From NCBI GenBank assembly GCA_026415295.1, contig JAOAHJ010000004.1, positions 1 through 64,000 of the forward strand: DNA of 64,000 nucleotides, written 5' to 3'. This document shows, piece after piece, positions 25,669 through 35,070 of this stretch. The position numbers were made by a program, and so were the translations under genes. This DNA is from Spirochaetota bacterium (GTDB taxonomy: Bacteria; Spirochaetota; JAAYUW01; JAOAHJ01). The notes beneath the pieces were generated by a model. It had not been told where the DNA came from, made no database searches, and worked only from the letters and a program-made list of their open reading frames with translations. Position 1 is the first letter of the stretch, and each line of letters begins with the position of its first letter.

Positions 25669-26805
25669 TTAAGCAAATTTGTCATAATATATTTTATTAA
25701 TATCTAGTCCCATTGAAGTTAGAAGTTTTACACAAGCATCTATCATACCTGGACTACCACAAAGATAAGCTTCAAGATTTGAGGTATCTTTAATATATTT
25801 TTTTACAGCATCTGTTACAAGGCCAGTTTCACCTTTCCAATCTTCTTCTGGTTTTGGTTCGGAAACGATTGGTATAAAAGTAAAATTTGGAAGTTTTTTT
25901 TCAATTTCTTTAAAATATTCAATTAGAAAGAGATCTTTTGTTGTTCTTGCGCCAAAAATAAATAGTGATTTTCTATGGGTAATATTTTTTCTTATCATGT
26001 CCAATATAATTGATTTTATTGGCGCCATTCCAGATCCACCAGCAATAAAAACAATATCAGAATCAGTCTCTCTTAAATAAAATTCTCCATAAGGTCCATT
26101 TATTGTTAATTTATCACCTACTTTAAGATACTTGTGTATATAAGTTGTGCAGATACCATTTTTTACATATCTTATCATTAATTCTATATTGTTGTACTCA
26201 TAAGGTTCAGATGATATTGAATATGCTCTATAAACAGTATTTTCTGAAAGTTCATATGGAGGGACTTCTATTTGAATAAACTGACCAGCTTTAAATTCTA
26301 TTTTATCAGGATTAAGTAATTTTAATTTTAATCCTTTAATGTCATATGTTAGATCAAAAATTTCAACAACCTCTACTTCAAACTTTTTAATATTAAAAAA
26401 TTCTTCTGGAATAAATATTTCTAAATCTTCTTTAACCTTAAATTGACACGAAAGTCGTATATTTTGATTTATTTCATCTTTAGAAAGCCAAGGAACTTCA
26501 GTAGGTAAAATAGTTGTATTTTTTGGCGATAATAATTTAATTTTACATAAACCACAAGCACCTTTTCCTCCACAAGCAGAAGGGATAAAAATATTATTAG
26601 ATGTAAGAGAAGCTAGTAAACTTTTTCCGCCTTCTACTTCTAAAGTTTTTTTGTTATTAATAATTATTTTTTTTATACCATAATTACCAACTGTTGAATC
26701 AATAATAATTATTATTAATGTTAAAATAGAAGTAAAAGTTGAGATTATTAAAATATTTTTTAGAAGATTATAAAATTCTGCTTGAATAATTAAAAAGTAA
26801 AACAT
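25669..26805 (-). CDS. nqrF: Na+-translocating NADH:quinone reductase subunit F
   Basis: NADH-oxidising subunit of the Na+-NQR complex at the inner membrane. One N-terminal membrane helix (about residues 15-36) is followed by a plant-type [2Fe-2S] domain: Cys residues in PSACGGKGACGLC near 75-87 plus LSCQF near 118. The FAD domain includes YRAYSISSEP near 190, and the NADH-binding part has FIAGGSGMAPIKS near 250. The tail AYLCGSPGMIDACVKLL is typical. Length 378 is close to the usual 405-410. AAGGGAT ribosome binding site. It is last of the nqr genes here (order B, C, D, E, F), with nqrA missing. Confidence 0.93.
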   Translation of the reverse strand: MFYFLIIQAEFYNLLKNILIISTFTSILTLIIIIIDSTVGNYGIKKIIINNKKTLEVEGGKSLLASLTSNNIFIPSACGGKGACGLCKIKLLSPKNTTILPTEVPWLSKDEINQNIRLSCQFKVKEDLEIFIPEEFFNIKKFEVEVVEIFDLTYDIKGLKLKLLNPDKIEFKAGQFIQIEVPPYELSENTVYRAYSISSEPYEYNNIELMIRYVKNGICTTYIHKYLKVGDKLTINGPYGEFYLRETDSDIVFIAGGSGMAPIKSIILDMIRKNITHRKSLFIFGARTTKDLFLIEYFKEIEKKLPNFTFIPIVSEPKPEEDWKGETGLVTDAVKKYIKDTSNLEAYLCGSPGMIDACVKLLTSMGLDINKIYYDKFA

Positions 26806-26843
26806 AATATATCCCTTCTATCTTTTTTATAATTATCATTTAT

Positions 26844-27428
26844 TCATATTTTTATAATGCCTGCAAAACCTGTAAATATTAAGGCCATTATACCAGCTAT
26901 TATTAATGCTATTCCAGCATTTTCTAATCCCTTTGGTATTTTGTCTAATTTTAACTTTGATCTAATTCCCGCCATAACAATTATTGCAAATGACCACCCA
27001 AGTCCTCCACCAAAACCATAAATGACAGAATTTATAAAATTATAATTTCTAATAATCATGAATAAACATACTCCAAGAATAGCACAATTTACAGTTATTA
27101 AAGGAAGAAAAATTCCAAGTGAAATGTATAAATTTTCTGAAACTCTTTCAATAATCATTTCTAATATTTGAACAAAAGCAGCTATAACAATAATAAATAT
27201 AATAAATCTTAAAAATTCTAATTTTAGAGGGACTAAAATAAAGTAGTATACAAGCCAATTTAAGCCAGTTGTAAAAGTCATAACAAAAGTAACAGCAAGA
27301 CCTAATCCAGCTGAGGTTTTAATATCCTTTGAAACAGCCAAAAAAGAACACATTCCAAGAAAGTTAGTTAATAAAATATTATTTGTTAAAATTGATCCAA
27401 TAAATATATATAAACTTATTAAATTCAT
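26844..27428 (-). CDS. nqrE: Na+-translocating NADH:quinone reductase subunit E
   Basis: Six-helix membrane subunit of Na+-NQR, homologous to RnfA. Conserved features include NNILLTNFLGMCSFLAVS near residues 17-34, GIFLPLITVNCAILGV near 105-120 and GGGLGWSFAIIVMAGIRSKL near 140-160. The two conserved Cys residues within helices 1 and 4 (CSF and NCAI) are the ligands of an intramembrane iron-sulfur cluster in the complex. The start codon overlaps the stop of nqrD (ATGA), so the two are translationally coupled. The following gene is nqrF. Na+-NQR rather than Rnf is favoured because the neighbouring F subunit carries the NADH reductase domain. Confidence 0.93.
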   Translation of the reverse strand: MNLISLYIFIGSILTNNILLTNFLGMCSFLAVSKDIKTSAGLGLAVTFVMTFTTGLNWLVYYFILVPLKLEFLRFIIFIIVIAAFVQILEMIIERVSENLYISLGIFLPLITVNCAILGVCLFMIIRNYNFINSVIYGFGGGLGWSFAIIVMAGIRSKLKLDKIPKGLENAGIALIIAGIMALIFTGFAGIIKI

Positions 27429-28036
27429 TTTTTATCCTCCTCTCTAATTAAAAAAGCTTTTAGAAACCAAATTAACAAAGCTAAAACAAAGAAACCACCA
27501 GGTGCCATTACCATTAATGTCCATTTTGTGAAATTAGGATCTAATACTTGAAATCCAAAAACTGTACCCATTCCTAGCACTTCTCTTATAATAGAAATTG
27601 TGATTAAAATAATAGAATATCCAAGACCAGAAGAAAAACCGTCAATAAGTGATAAAAGTGGAGGATTTGATAGAGCAAAAGCTTCTGTTCTCCCAAGAAC
27701 TATGCAATTAGTAATTATTAATCCAACATAAGGACCTAATTGTCTTGAGATATCTGGTAGAAAAGTTTTTAATATAATATCTATAACTATTACATAAGAA
27801 GCTATTATTAAAGTTTCAACCATTAATCTTATTTTAGAAGGAATACTTTTTCGCAATATAGATACAGTTAAGTTTGATAAAGTTGTTGTAAAAATAAGTC
27901 CAAAACACATTACTAAGGTATTTTTAACGAAATTTGTAACAGCAAGTGTTGAGCATATTCCAAGTATTTGAACAACTACTGGATTTTTATAAAATAAGTT
28001 ATCTTTAAATATTTTTGTAATCTCTCCTTTTTTCAT
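27425..28036 (-). CDS. nqrD: Na+-translocating NADH:quinone reductase subunit D
   Basis: Membrane subunit related to NqrE in inverted topology, homologous to RnfE. The typical elements NPVVVQILGICSTLAVTN (about residues 18-35), QLGPYVGLIITNCIVLGRTEAFA (about 100-122) and DGFSSGLGYSIILITISIIRE (about 132-152) are present. Cys residues in the two matching helices pair with those of NqrE to hold the cluster. A GAGGA site precedes the ATG; the last codons overlap nqrE by four bases. There is a gap of 123 bases upstream to nqrC. Confidence 0.93.
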   Translation of the reverse strand: MKKGEITKIFKDNLFYKNPVVVQILGICSTLAVTNFVKNTLVMCFGLIFTTTLSNLTVSILRKSIPSKIRLMVETLIIASYVIVIDIILKTFLPDISRQLGPYVGLIITNCIVLGRTEAFALSNPPLLSLIDGFSSGLGYSIILITISIIREVLGMGTVFGFQVLDPNFTKWTLMVMAPGGFFVLALLIWFLKAFLIREEDKK

Positions 28037-28159
28037 AAAATCCTCATTTTTGTAATCTTTTAACTAATGTTAATTTATTAATAATTAAATATTGTTTTAT
28101 ATAATAACACAGATTAATTTAATATAATAAAATTTTATTAAATATTTTATAAAAATTAT

Positions 28160-28981
28160 CTATTCAAAGATCTCTTCAATTATTTTTTTTAATTCAAGGT
28201 TAAAAATAGATAAAATATAATTTGTTGTTATAGTTGCTCCAGTTATAGCTTCAATAGTATTTTTATTAATTTGAGAATCTTCTTTTTTTAATTCTAACGG
28301 TAATAGTTTCCCTTCAAAACTTCTTTTAAACCAATCTTCAGATATTCTACCACCAAGTCCAGGTGTTTCAGATTGTTTTAAAAACTCTATACCTGTTATA
28401 CAATTTAAATTCTTTATAAAATTATCATCTATAGTAATAGATGGAATTATTTCTTGATTATATTTAACTCCAATAGTTGCAGTTATTTCACCCCATAATC
28501 CTGGTCCTATTACAATAAAAACAATTGAGTAAATTTTTCCATCTTTTATATATTCAAAAATAAGATTAATAAATGTTTTATTATTATTAAAATTATTATT
28601 TAAATTTTTAATCATATTTTCAAATTCTTTTTTAAAATTAAAGCTATTAAAAAAAAGATAAAAAGTATGATTTTTGAAATTTATTTTATAGAATAGATTT
28701 TTATATATACTTATTAATAAATTTTCATTTCTGCTTTCAAATAAAATATTTAAATTTTTTATTTCTAATTTATATTCTTTTTTTATTTCGTTTAAAATAT
28801 TTGTATTCTTTTCAAAACCTGAAGATTTTAATAATGCTTTTATAAGAAAAATTTCTTCATTTCTTTTAATTTTCTCTTCAAAAACAAAGTTAACAAAACC
28901 TAGAAATCCAATAAAAATAAATGTTATAAAGAATATATATAGTATAGTTTTTATGTTTTCTTTTAATTTACTTTTATTCAT
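28160..28981 (-). CDS. nqrC: Na+-translocating NADH:quinone reductase subunit C
   Basis: FMN-carrying subunit of Na+-NQR. One N-terminal membrane helix (about residues 12-34) anchors a periplasmic FMN-binding domain. The flavinylation motif is EAITGATITTNY near residues 240-251, with the second Thr of TGAT as the covalent FMN site. GPGLWGEITATIGV (about 159-172) and SETPGLGGRIS (about 200-210) are family hallmarks. AAGGAAA ribosome binding site. The gene lies 68 bases downstream of nqrB. A flavin transferase (ApbE) is required for modification but is not encoded in the window. Confidence 0.92.
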   Translation of the reverse strand: MNKSKLKENIKTILYIFFITFIFIGFLGFVNFVFEEKIKRNEEIFLIKALLKSSGFEKNTNILNEIKKEYKLEIKNLNILFESRNENLLISIYKNLFYKINFKNHTFYLFFNSFNFKKEFENMIKNLNNNFNNNKTFINLIFEYIKDGKIYSIVFIVIGPGLWGEITATIGVKYNQEIIPSITIDDNFIKNLNCITGIEFLKQSETPGLGGRISEDWFKRSFEGKLLPLELKKEDSQINKNTIEAITGATITTNYILSIFNLELKKIIEEIFE

Positions 28982-29049
28982 AAAAATTTCCTTAAAGCTA
29001 TTTTTTCTAAAATTAGATAAAAAATTAAGTATTATTATTTATCTTTTAT

Positions 29050-29985
29050 TTATTTTTTGACAAAAAGTATGTCAAGAGTCGGTGCAATCATGTTACCAAA
29101 AAGAATTGCAAACATCATTCCTTCTCTCCAATTTGCAAATTCTCTTATTAATACAGTTAAAAATCCAATAATAATTCCATATAAAATTTTAGATTTGTCT
29201 TTATTTGGAGATGATACAGGGTCAGTAACCATAAAAAACAGACCGAATAAGAATCCACCAGAAAATATAGCATATATAGGGTTCATAAAGTCATTTTTAT
29301 TAATTAGATAAAGTATTGTTTGAAAAATTAGAAAAGATAAAAGTGTATGGAAAACTGATTTAATATTTGCAACTTTTTTTATTAATAAAAAAATCCCACA
29401 AATTATAATAATTATTGCTGAAGTTTCACCTATTGATCCTGGAATAAAACCAGTAATTAATGATAATAGATTAAAATTTTCTGGTTTAACAAGAGGTGTT
29501 GCAGAAGTTATAGAATCATATTTTATTTTTATTAGTTTATTTATAAAATCTGAAATATTTATAGAAAAATTACTTTCTAAATTGATTATTGGGGTTACCC
29601 ATTTTGAAGTCATTAAAACTCCAAAATTTATATAAATAAAAGCTCTGCCTGTTAAAGCAGGGTTAAAAATATTTCTTCCAAAACCACCAAAAACCATTTT
29701 TCCGATTACAATGGCAAAAACAATTCCTATAAGTGAAATATATAAAGGAATTGTGGGAGGTAATGTCAAAGTGTAAAGAAATGAAGTTACAAAAACAGCT
29801 TCTGATACTTTTTCATTTTTTTTATATAAAAAAAGGTACTCACATATATAAGCTACTATTGAATTTATTATTAAAAGTATAAGAACTTTTATACCAAAAA
29901 TTAAAGTTGAGAATAAAATTATAGGAATTAAAGAAATTAAAACAATTGTCATTGGTTTTTGTTTTTGAATTTTCAATAATTCCAT
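29050..29985 (-). CDS. nqrB: Na+-translocating NADH:quinone reductase subunit B (short form)
   Basis: Ten-helix membrane subunit with covalent FMN. Distinctive NqrB blocks: IGKMVFGGFGRNIFNPALTG, FMVTDPVSSPNKDKSK and EGMMFAILFGNMIAPTLD. The flavinylation region reads SITSATPLV, where Thr of SAT is the expected FMN site. At 311 residues from the ATG at 29985 (chosen for its AAAGGAAA site) it is clearly shorter than the about 410 of typical NqrB; the N-terminal region is missing. This length is nearer to RnfD, but the motifs are NqrB-like. It is the first gene of the cluster, where nqrA normally stands directly before it. Instead there is an intergenic region and a divergent exbB. Confidence 0.9.
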   Translation of the reverse strand: MELLKIQKQKPMTIVLISLIPIILFSTLIFGIKVLILLIINSIVAYICEYLFLYKKNEKVSEAVFVTSFLYTLTLPPTIPLYISLIGIVFAIVIGKMVFGGFGRNIFNPALTGRAFIYINFGVLMTSKWVTPIINLESNFSINISDFINKLIKIKYDSITSATPLVKPENFNLLSLITGFIPGSIGETSAIIIIICGIFLLIKKVANIKSVFHTLLSFLIFQTILYLINKNDFMNPIYAIFSGGFLFGLFFMVTDPVSSPNKDKSKILYGIIIGFLTVLIREFANWREGMMFAILFGNMIAPTLDILFVKK

Positions 29986-30414
29986 AAAATATTTCCTTTT
30001 TATAAAATTATAAATATTTTTGATTAAGTAAATCAAAGTTCACATTCCATATTTTTGATTTTGTCTATTTAATAATTGTTTAATTTATAATATAGGCTTA
30101 AAATAAATAATCTTTAAAAGTTTATTAATTTTATTGTAAATTGAAGGTATTATTAAATTCAAAATTCAACTTTATTTTATTACAATTTTGTAAAAAGTCA
30201 AAAATATATAATAAAAAATTCAATTAAGCTTGACATATAAATATATTTATAATAACTTATTTTTAGTATAATAAAATAATATTTTTTGAATAAAATTTGT
30301 TTTTATTTATTTTAAGTTTTAATAAAACAATTTTTGGGTAAATTAATACGAAGAAATTAGTTTGTAGATATTTCTTTGTTTTTGTCTAAAAAATATTAAA
30401 AAGGAGTATTTTTT
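29986..30414. promoter_or_regulatory. Divergent intergenic region nqrB / exbB
   Basis: About 430 AT-rich bases between two divergent operons. On the plus strand a perfect TTGACA occurs at 30230-30235. The nearest properly spaced -10 is a weak TAACTT (30253-30258), while TATAAT strings occur at 30248-30253 and 30267-30272 at non-standard spacing. I could not identify a convincing minus-strand promoter for nqrB. No open frame, tRNA or GC-rich hairpin is visible; no remnant of nqrA is seen. Confidence 0.45.
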
Positions 30415-31014
30415 ATGAATAATATTTTTCAAGCTGGTGGTATTTTAATGATACCTTTATTTTTAACATCAATTTTTGCTTTTGCAATAATACTTGAAAG
30501 ATTTGTTTATTATAATAAAATAAATGATTTTAAGGAAAATAATTTTTTAAGATTAAAATCTTTTATATTAGCTAAAAGTTATGATCAATCTATTGCTTAT
30601 CTTAAAAATTTTAAATCTCCAATTTCAATGATATCTGAAACCTTAATAAAAGAGAAAAATTTAACAAATGTGGACCTTGAACTAGTAGCTGAGCTCGAAA
30701 ACATAAAAGCTTCAAATAATATTTATAAATTTTTACCTATATTAAAAGTATTACCTAATCTTTCCACAATGCTTGGTCTTTTAGGTACTGTATTGGGAAT
30801 GATTAAAAATTTTGCAATTGTAGCTCAAGTTGGGACTGGTGACCCAAAAGCTCTTGCATCAGGTATTTCTGAAGCTCTAATTACTACTGCTACTGGATTG
30901 TTTATAGCAATTCCTATAATGCTGTTTTATACAATTTTAGAAAACAAAGCTTCAAATATTGAAGATAATATTCAGGTTTATACCAGTGAAATATTAAAAT
31001 TTTTAAAAGATTAA
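30415..31014 (+). CDS. exbB: ExbB/TolQ/MotA-family proton channel protein
   Basis: Inner-membrane motor subunit of the TonB or Tol system. One N-terminal membrane helix (about residues 5-25) is followed by a cytoplasmic part and two further helices (about 113-135 and 155-178). The signature PNLSTMLGLLGTVLGMIKNF (about 115-134) and the segment ISEALITTATGLFIAIPIML (about 155-174) with its conserved Thr residues are intact. Length 199 matches short ExbB proteins. AGGAG ribosome binding site. Its partners exbD and tonB are encoded about 4 kb downstream on the same strand, after two CBS proteins and an RNase R-like gene. Confidence 0.9.
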   Translation: MNNIFQAGGILMIPLFLTSIFAFAIILERFVYYNKINDFKENNFLRLKSFILAKSYDQSIAYLKNFKSPISMISETLIKEKNLTNVDLELVAELENIKASNNIYKFLPILKVLPNLSTMLGLLGTVLGMIKNFAIVAQVGTGDPKALASGISEALITTATGLFIAIPIMLFYTILENKASNIEDNIQVYTSEILKFLKD

Positions 31015-31051
31015 ATGTTAAAATTTTTATAAGTTTATATATATTATAATT

Positions 31052-32065
31052 GTGGAAATTCAGATAATATTATTGATAATTTTAATTTCTTTTTCTGCTT
31101 TTTTTTCTTCTTCTGAAACTGTATTATATCTTGTTAAAGATTATTTTTTTAATAAAAAATCAAAAAATTATAGTATTTATAGTTTTATTAAAAGAAATGA
31201 AGAAAATATTCTTCCATTAATTCTTTTTTCAAATACTGTTGTTAATATATTTATAGGTTTGCTAACTGAAAATATAGGGTATAAGTTGTTTCCAACAGAT
31301 ACAAATATTTTTATAATAATAATTGGATCTACTATTATATTGTTGATATTTGGAGAAATACTTCCCAAAAAAATAGGTATTTCCCTACATAAAATTATAT
31401 ATCCTTTCAATTTTTTTATATTATATTATCTTTTTATTTTTCTTAAAAATTTAAATAAAATAATATCCTTCTTTTTGAAACCTTTTTTTAAAATAAAAAA
31501 AGAAAATAATTTTATTGAACAAAAGGAGATAATATTAATTTTGAATGATGCTTTTAAAAATAATCTTATTAATTATTATCAATATAAACTTTTTTTAAAT
31601 GTAATTAATACAAAAAATAGGTTAGTTAAAGATATTATGATTCCATATAAATATGTTTTATTTATAAATGATTCTATGAACCTTAATCAAATCTATTCTA
31701 TCTTTTTAAGAGAATATAATTTTTTTATACCCGTATATTATCCTGATAAAAATTTTATTTTAGGTTATATAGATAAAAGAGATTTTATAAATTATATTAA
31801 TGAAGAATATGGAAATATAAGCAATTTATTAAAAATAAATAATGAAAAAGAGAAAACTATTGTTGAGTATTTAATTAAAAAATTTATTCGTAAACCAGAA
31901 ATTATTTATGAGAAAGCTAATTTATCTAAAGTTTTGGATATAATTTTTAATAAGGGAGAAGAGATAATTTTTGTAATTGATGAATATTTTCAGTTTTCTG
32001 GAATAGTTTTCTCAAATTATTTAGTTAATAAAATTTTAAATGTTAATTTAAATAGTAATAAATAA
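31052..32065 (+). CDS. CNNM/CorC-like membrane protein with CBS pair (short form)
   Basis: DUF21-CBS protein of the HlyC/CorC/CNNM group linked to Mg2+ or Co2+ handling. The N-terminus ISFSAFFSSSETVLYLV is the DUF21 signature, followed by a membrane domain with IFGEILPKKIGI near residue 100. Two CBS motifs follow (VKDIMIPYKYVLFIND near 193 and an IFVIDEYFQFSGIV-type ending near 309). The C-terminal CorC domain found in the family is absent, giving 337 residues. A GTG start is used, without a clear Shine-Dalgarno sequence. The next gene is a paralogue four bases downstream, suggesting a heteromeric pair. Confidence 0.82.
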   Translation: MEIQIILLIILISFSAFFSSSETVLYLVKDYFFNKKSKNYSIYSFIKRNEENILPLILFSNTVVNIFIGLLTENIGYKLFPTDTNIFIIIIGSTIILLIFGEILPKKIGISLHKIIYPFNFFILYYLFIFLKNLNKIISFFLKPFFKIKKENNFIEQKEIILILNDAFKNNLINYYQYKLFLNVINTKNRLVKDIMIPYKYVLFINDSMNLNQIYSIFLREYNFFIPVYYPDKNFILGYIDKRDFINYINEEYGNISNLLKINNEKEKTIVEYLIKKFIRKPEIIYEKANLSKVLDIIFNKGEEIIFVIDEYFQFSGIVFSNYLVNKILNVNLNSNK

Positions 32066-32068
32066 TTA

Positions 32069-33349
32069 TTGAAAACTAAAGCAATGAAATTACATTATAT
32101 TTTTTTATCTTTTATTTTTATTCTTTTAGAAGGTTTTTTTGCTGGTTCAGAAACAGGTTTTTTTTCTCTTGATCTTATACTATTGAAATTTAAAAGTTCA
32201 TATAATAAATGGGCAGATATACTTCACAAATTTACAAAGAAAAGAGAGAAAATAATTCTTGTATCTCTTCTTGGTACCAATTTTTGTGTTATTGCTTCAA
32301 CTCAATTGATGAGCTATTCACTTGGAGATATAAAATTTAAGTATTTTTTTATGATGGCAATATTCCCTTTTATTGTTCTTTTTATTGGCGAAATAATTCC
32401 AAAATTAATTTTTTCAAGAGTTCCTTTTTATTTATCAAAATATTCATATTACCCATTTAAATTTTTACAAATCATTTTTTATCCTATTATTTTTTTCTTT
32501 GAAAAATTCATAAGTATTGTTGATTTATTATTTAATATAAATAGAGAATTAAATGATGAAGTTTCGAAAGACATAGAAAGTTCTTTTATAAGAAAATCAA
32601 TAAAAGACATTTTTGAAAAAGAGAGTTCAATATTGAATAATATTGTTGAATTTGAAAACCAAAAGATAATTTATTTTAAAAAACCATTTGCATTTTACCA
32701 ATTAATACATTTTAATGAAGAAGAATTTCAAAATTGTTCTTTAATAAATTTAAAGGATAAAATATTAAATATTTTGAAAACAAAATCTGTTGATTATATT
32801 ATTCTTATTAAAAAAGATTTTTCTAAAATATTTGGTTATATTGATATTAAAAAAATCTTTAATTTTCTATATTCAAAAGATGAAGATAATAATATAATAA
32901 AAGATAAATTTTATATCCTTGAAATACCTATCTATTTATTTGAAAGTTCAAATTTATTAAATTTACTTGAAATTTATAATAAAACCAATTCAAACTTATT
33001 TTTTTCAGTAAATCAATATGGTTCAGTTTCTGGTGTAGTAAATATAAACGATATTTTTAATTTATTTTATGGAGATATTTTTTTACAAAGAGAAAATAAA
33101 ATATTTTATACTGAAAAGGTTTCTGAAAAAGTTTATATTTGTGATTCTAATTTGAATATTAAATATTTAAAAAATTTAATTAATATTGAAATAAAAGAAG
33201 GTAGATATTCTACATTAAATGGTTTTTTACAATACTTAACTGGGAAAATACTTTCCCAAGGAGATAAAATAGAATATCAAAATGTTATTTTTGAAGTAAT
33301 TTCTGTTAATAAAAGGGTTCCAGATAAAATAAAGATTTCTTTAATTTAA
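32069..33349 (+). CDS. CNNM/CorC-like membrane protein with CorC domain
   Basis: Second DUF21-CBS protein. The start FEGFF-like pattern reads LLEGFFAGSETGFFSLDLI at about residues 20-38, typical of DUF21. IGEIIPKLIF near 107 repeats the conserved Gly-Glu-x-x-Pro-Lys. A degenerate CBS pair follows (about 210-345). The last 75 residues form the CorC/HlyC C-terminal domain (GRYSTLNGFLQYLTGKI, then EYQNVIFEVI). The start is uncertain: a TTG at 32069 or an ATG at 32084, neither with a Shine-Dalgarno sequence. It is four bases from its paralogue, which lacks the CorC domain. Probable role: divalent cation transport or its regulation at the inner membrane. Confidence 0.82.
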   Translation: MKTKAMKLHYIFLSFIFILLEGFFAGSETGFFSLDLILLKFKSSYNKWADILHKFTKKREKIILVSLLGTNFCVIASTQLMSYSLGDIKFKYFFMMAIFPFIVLFIGEIIPKLIFSRVPFYLSKYSYYPFKFLQIIFYPIIFFFEKFISIVDLLFNINRELNDEVSKDIESSFIRKSIKDIFEKESSILNNIVEFENQKIIYFKKPFAFYQLIHFNEEEFQNCSLINLKDKILNILKTKSVDYIILIKKDFSKIFGYIDIKKIFNFLYSKDEDNNIIKDKFYILEIPIYLFESSNLLNLLEIYNKTNSNLFFSVNQYGSVSGVVNINDIFNLFYGDIFLQRENKIFYTEKVSEKVYICDSNLNIKYLKNLINIEIKEGRYSTLNGFLQYLTGKILSQGDKIEYQNVIFEVISVNKRVPDKIKISLI

Positions 33350-33369
33350 ATTTTTATCAAGGGTAAAAA

Positions 33370-35070
33370 ATGAAAATTAAAAAGACAAACATTATTAAGT
33401 ATTTTTTTACAAATGACTCTGGAAAAATCGATGATTTTAAAAAATATTTTAATGTAGATGAAAAATCAAAAATTAAAAAAATAAAAACTATATTAAATGG
33501 TCTTGTTAAAGAAAAAGTAATTTATAAAGAGAAAGATTTATATAAACCATATCTTTTTGCTATAGATAAAGATTTACAATATATAATAAAAAAAATAAAA
33601 ATTAATCCATATTTCCCTAAAAAAGTAATAGACGAAGCAGTTGAAATTTTTCAAAATTATGAAAAAGACATTGAAAATGAAAAAATAAAAAAAGAAAGAG
33701 TTAATTTATGTGATTTGTTTACTGTAACCATGGATGGATTGAATGCAAAAGATTTTGATGATGCTATTGCTTTGTTAAAAGAAGACGATAATTATAAACT
33801 TTTTGTTCACATTGCTGATGTTTCTCACTATGTTAAAATAGGTTCCAGTCTTGATAAAGAGGCTCTTAAAAGAGGTAATTCCTATTATTTTGCAAAGTGC
33901 GTTATTCCAATGTTTCCATTTGAGCTCTCAAATATAGTTTGTTCATTAAATGAAGGAGTTGAAAGACTTACAGTTACGGTTGAATTGATCATTGATAAAA
34001 GAGGAGATATTATTAGTTCAAAATTTTATAACTCTATAATTAATGTAAAAAAAAGGATACCTTATGAAATAGGTAATCAGTTAATAAAAGATAAAAATAA
34101 TCAATATTTTAATTTTCTTAATTTATGTTTGGAATTAAAAAATATACTTTATAAAAAAAGAATAGAAAATAATTCTATAGATTTTGATTTACCAGAAATA
34201 GAGATTGAGTTTAAAAAATCAAATATTTATCCTGATAATATTTATAAATATATTAGAGGAGAAACAGAAAGAATAATAGAGGAATTTATGTTGATTGCAA
34301 ACCAAGCTGTTGCAAAATATCTCCAAGATAAGGCTCCCTTAATATTTAGAGTTCATGATAGCCCACCAGAAGAAAAAAGAGAAATAGTTTATAAATATCT
34401 TGATTTAATGGGTATTAAAAGACCTAGAAGATATAATCAAAGAGAGATAAATGAAATTTTAGAACTAATAAGAGGGAAAAAAGAGGAAAAGCTATTGTCT
34501 TCATACATTTTAAGATCTATGTCCCAAGCTATTTATTCAGATAAAAATATTGGCCATTTTGGTTTAAATTTTGAAGATTATACCCATTTTACATCTCCAA
34601 TAAGAAGATATTCGGATCTAATTATACATAGAATATTAAAAGCAGTTTTAGCAGGAAAGAGGTCTCCTTATGACGAAAATAAATTGAAAAAGATAGCAGA
34701 ATATGTTTCTTTTACAGAAAGAAATGCAACAGAAGCTGAAAGAGATTTTTTAAAATTAAAAGGTGCCAAATTTTTAAAAGATAAAAAAAATTTTATATTC
34801 AAAGCTTTTGTTTCTGGAATTATAGAAGATGGAATATTTTTTGAGCTCGAAGATTACGGTATTGAAGGTTTTGTTCCTTCTTTTATCCTAAATAAAAAAG
34901 GTTATTTTTTTGATAATGAATACTTGGTGTATGTAAAAAAAGATTACAAGGAAGATAGAAATAATCAAAGTATAATTAAACTAGGGGATTATTTTAATGT
35001 TTCTATATTTTATATAAATGAAAAAAGAGGTTTTGTTGATCTAAAAATAGAAGAAAAATTAAGTGATTAA
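33370..35070 (+). CDS. rnr: RNase R/RNase II-family exoribonuclease, short form
   Basis: 3'-5' exoribonuclease. The RNB catalytic block TMDGLNAKDFDDAIAL (about residues 118-133) has the four metal-binding Asp residues. VHIADVSHYV near 143, CVIPMFPFELSNIVCSLNEG near 177-196, YIRGETERIIEEFMLIAN near 297-314 and YTHFTSPIRRYSDL near 402-415 are all typical. A C-terminal S1 domain begins at FKAFVSGIIEDGIFFELED near 477. The N-terminal 115 residues look like a single winged helix; the two cold-shock domains of standard RNase R are not evident, explaining 566 instead of about 750 residues. GGG ribosome binding site; 21 bases after the CBS gene. Confidence 0.9.
   Translation: MKIKKTNIIKYFFTNDSGKIDDFKKYFNVDEKSKIKKIKTILNGLVKEKVIYKEKDLYKPYLFAIDKDLQYIIKKIKINPYFPKKVIDEAVEIFQNYEKDIENEKIKKERVNLCDLFTVTMDGLNAKDFDDAIALLKEDDNYKLFVHIADVSHYVKIGSSLDKEALKRGNSYYFAKCVIPMFPFELSNIVCSLNEGVERLTVTVELIIDKRGDIISSKFYNSIINVKKRIPYEIGNQLIKDKNNQYFNFLNLCLELKNILYKKRIENNSIDFDLPEIEIEFKKSNIYPDNIYKYIRGETERIIEEFMLIANQAVAKYLQDKAPLIFRVHDSPPEEKREIVYKYLDLMGIKRPRRYNQREINEILELIRGKKEEKLLSSYILRSMSQAIYSDKNIGHFGLNFEDYTHFTSPIRRYSDLIIHRILKAVLAGKRSPYDENKLKKIAEYVSFTERNATEAERDFLKLKGAKFLKDKKNFIFKAFVSGIIEDGIFFELEDYGIEGFVPSFILNKKGYFFDNEYLVYVKKDYKEDRNNQSIIKLGDYFNVSIFYINEKRGFVDLKIEEKLSD

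Noticed and set aside
29050-29985. RnfD instead of NqrB for the short membrane flavoprotein
   Set aside because: Length would fit RnfD, but the FGGFGRNIFNPALTG and MVTDPVSSPNKDKS blocks, and the neighbouring NqrF with NADH-reductase domain, favour Nqr. No rnfB or rnfC is present.
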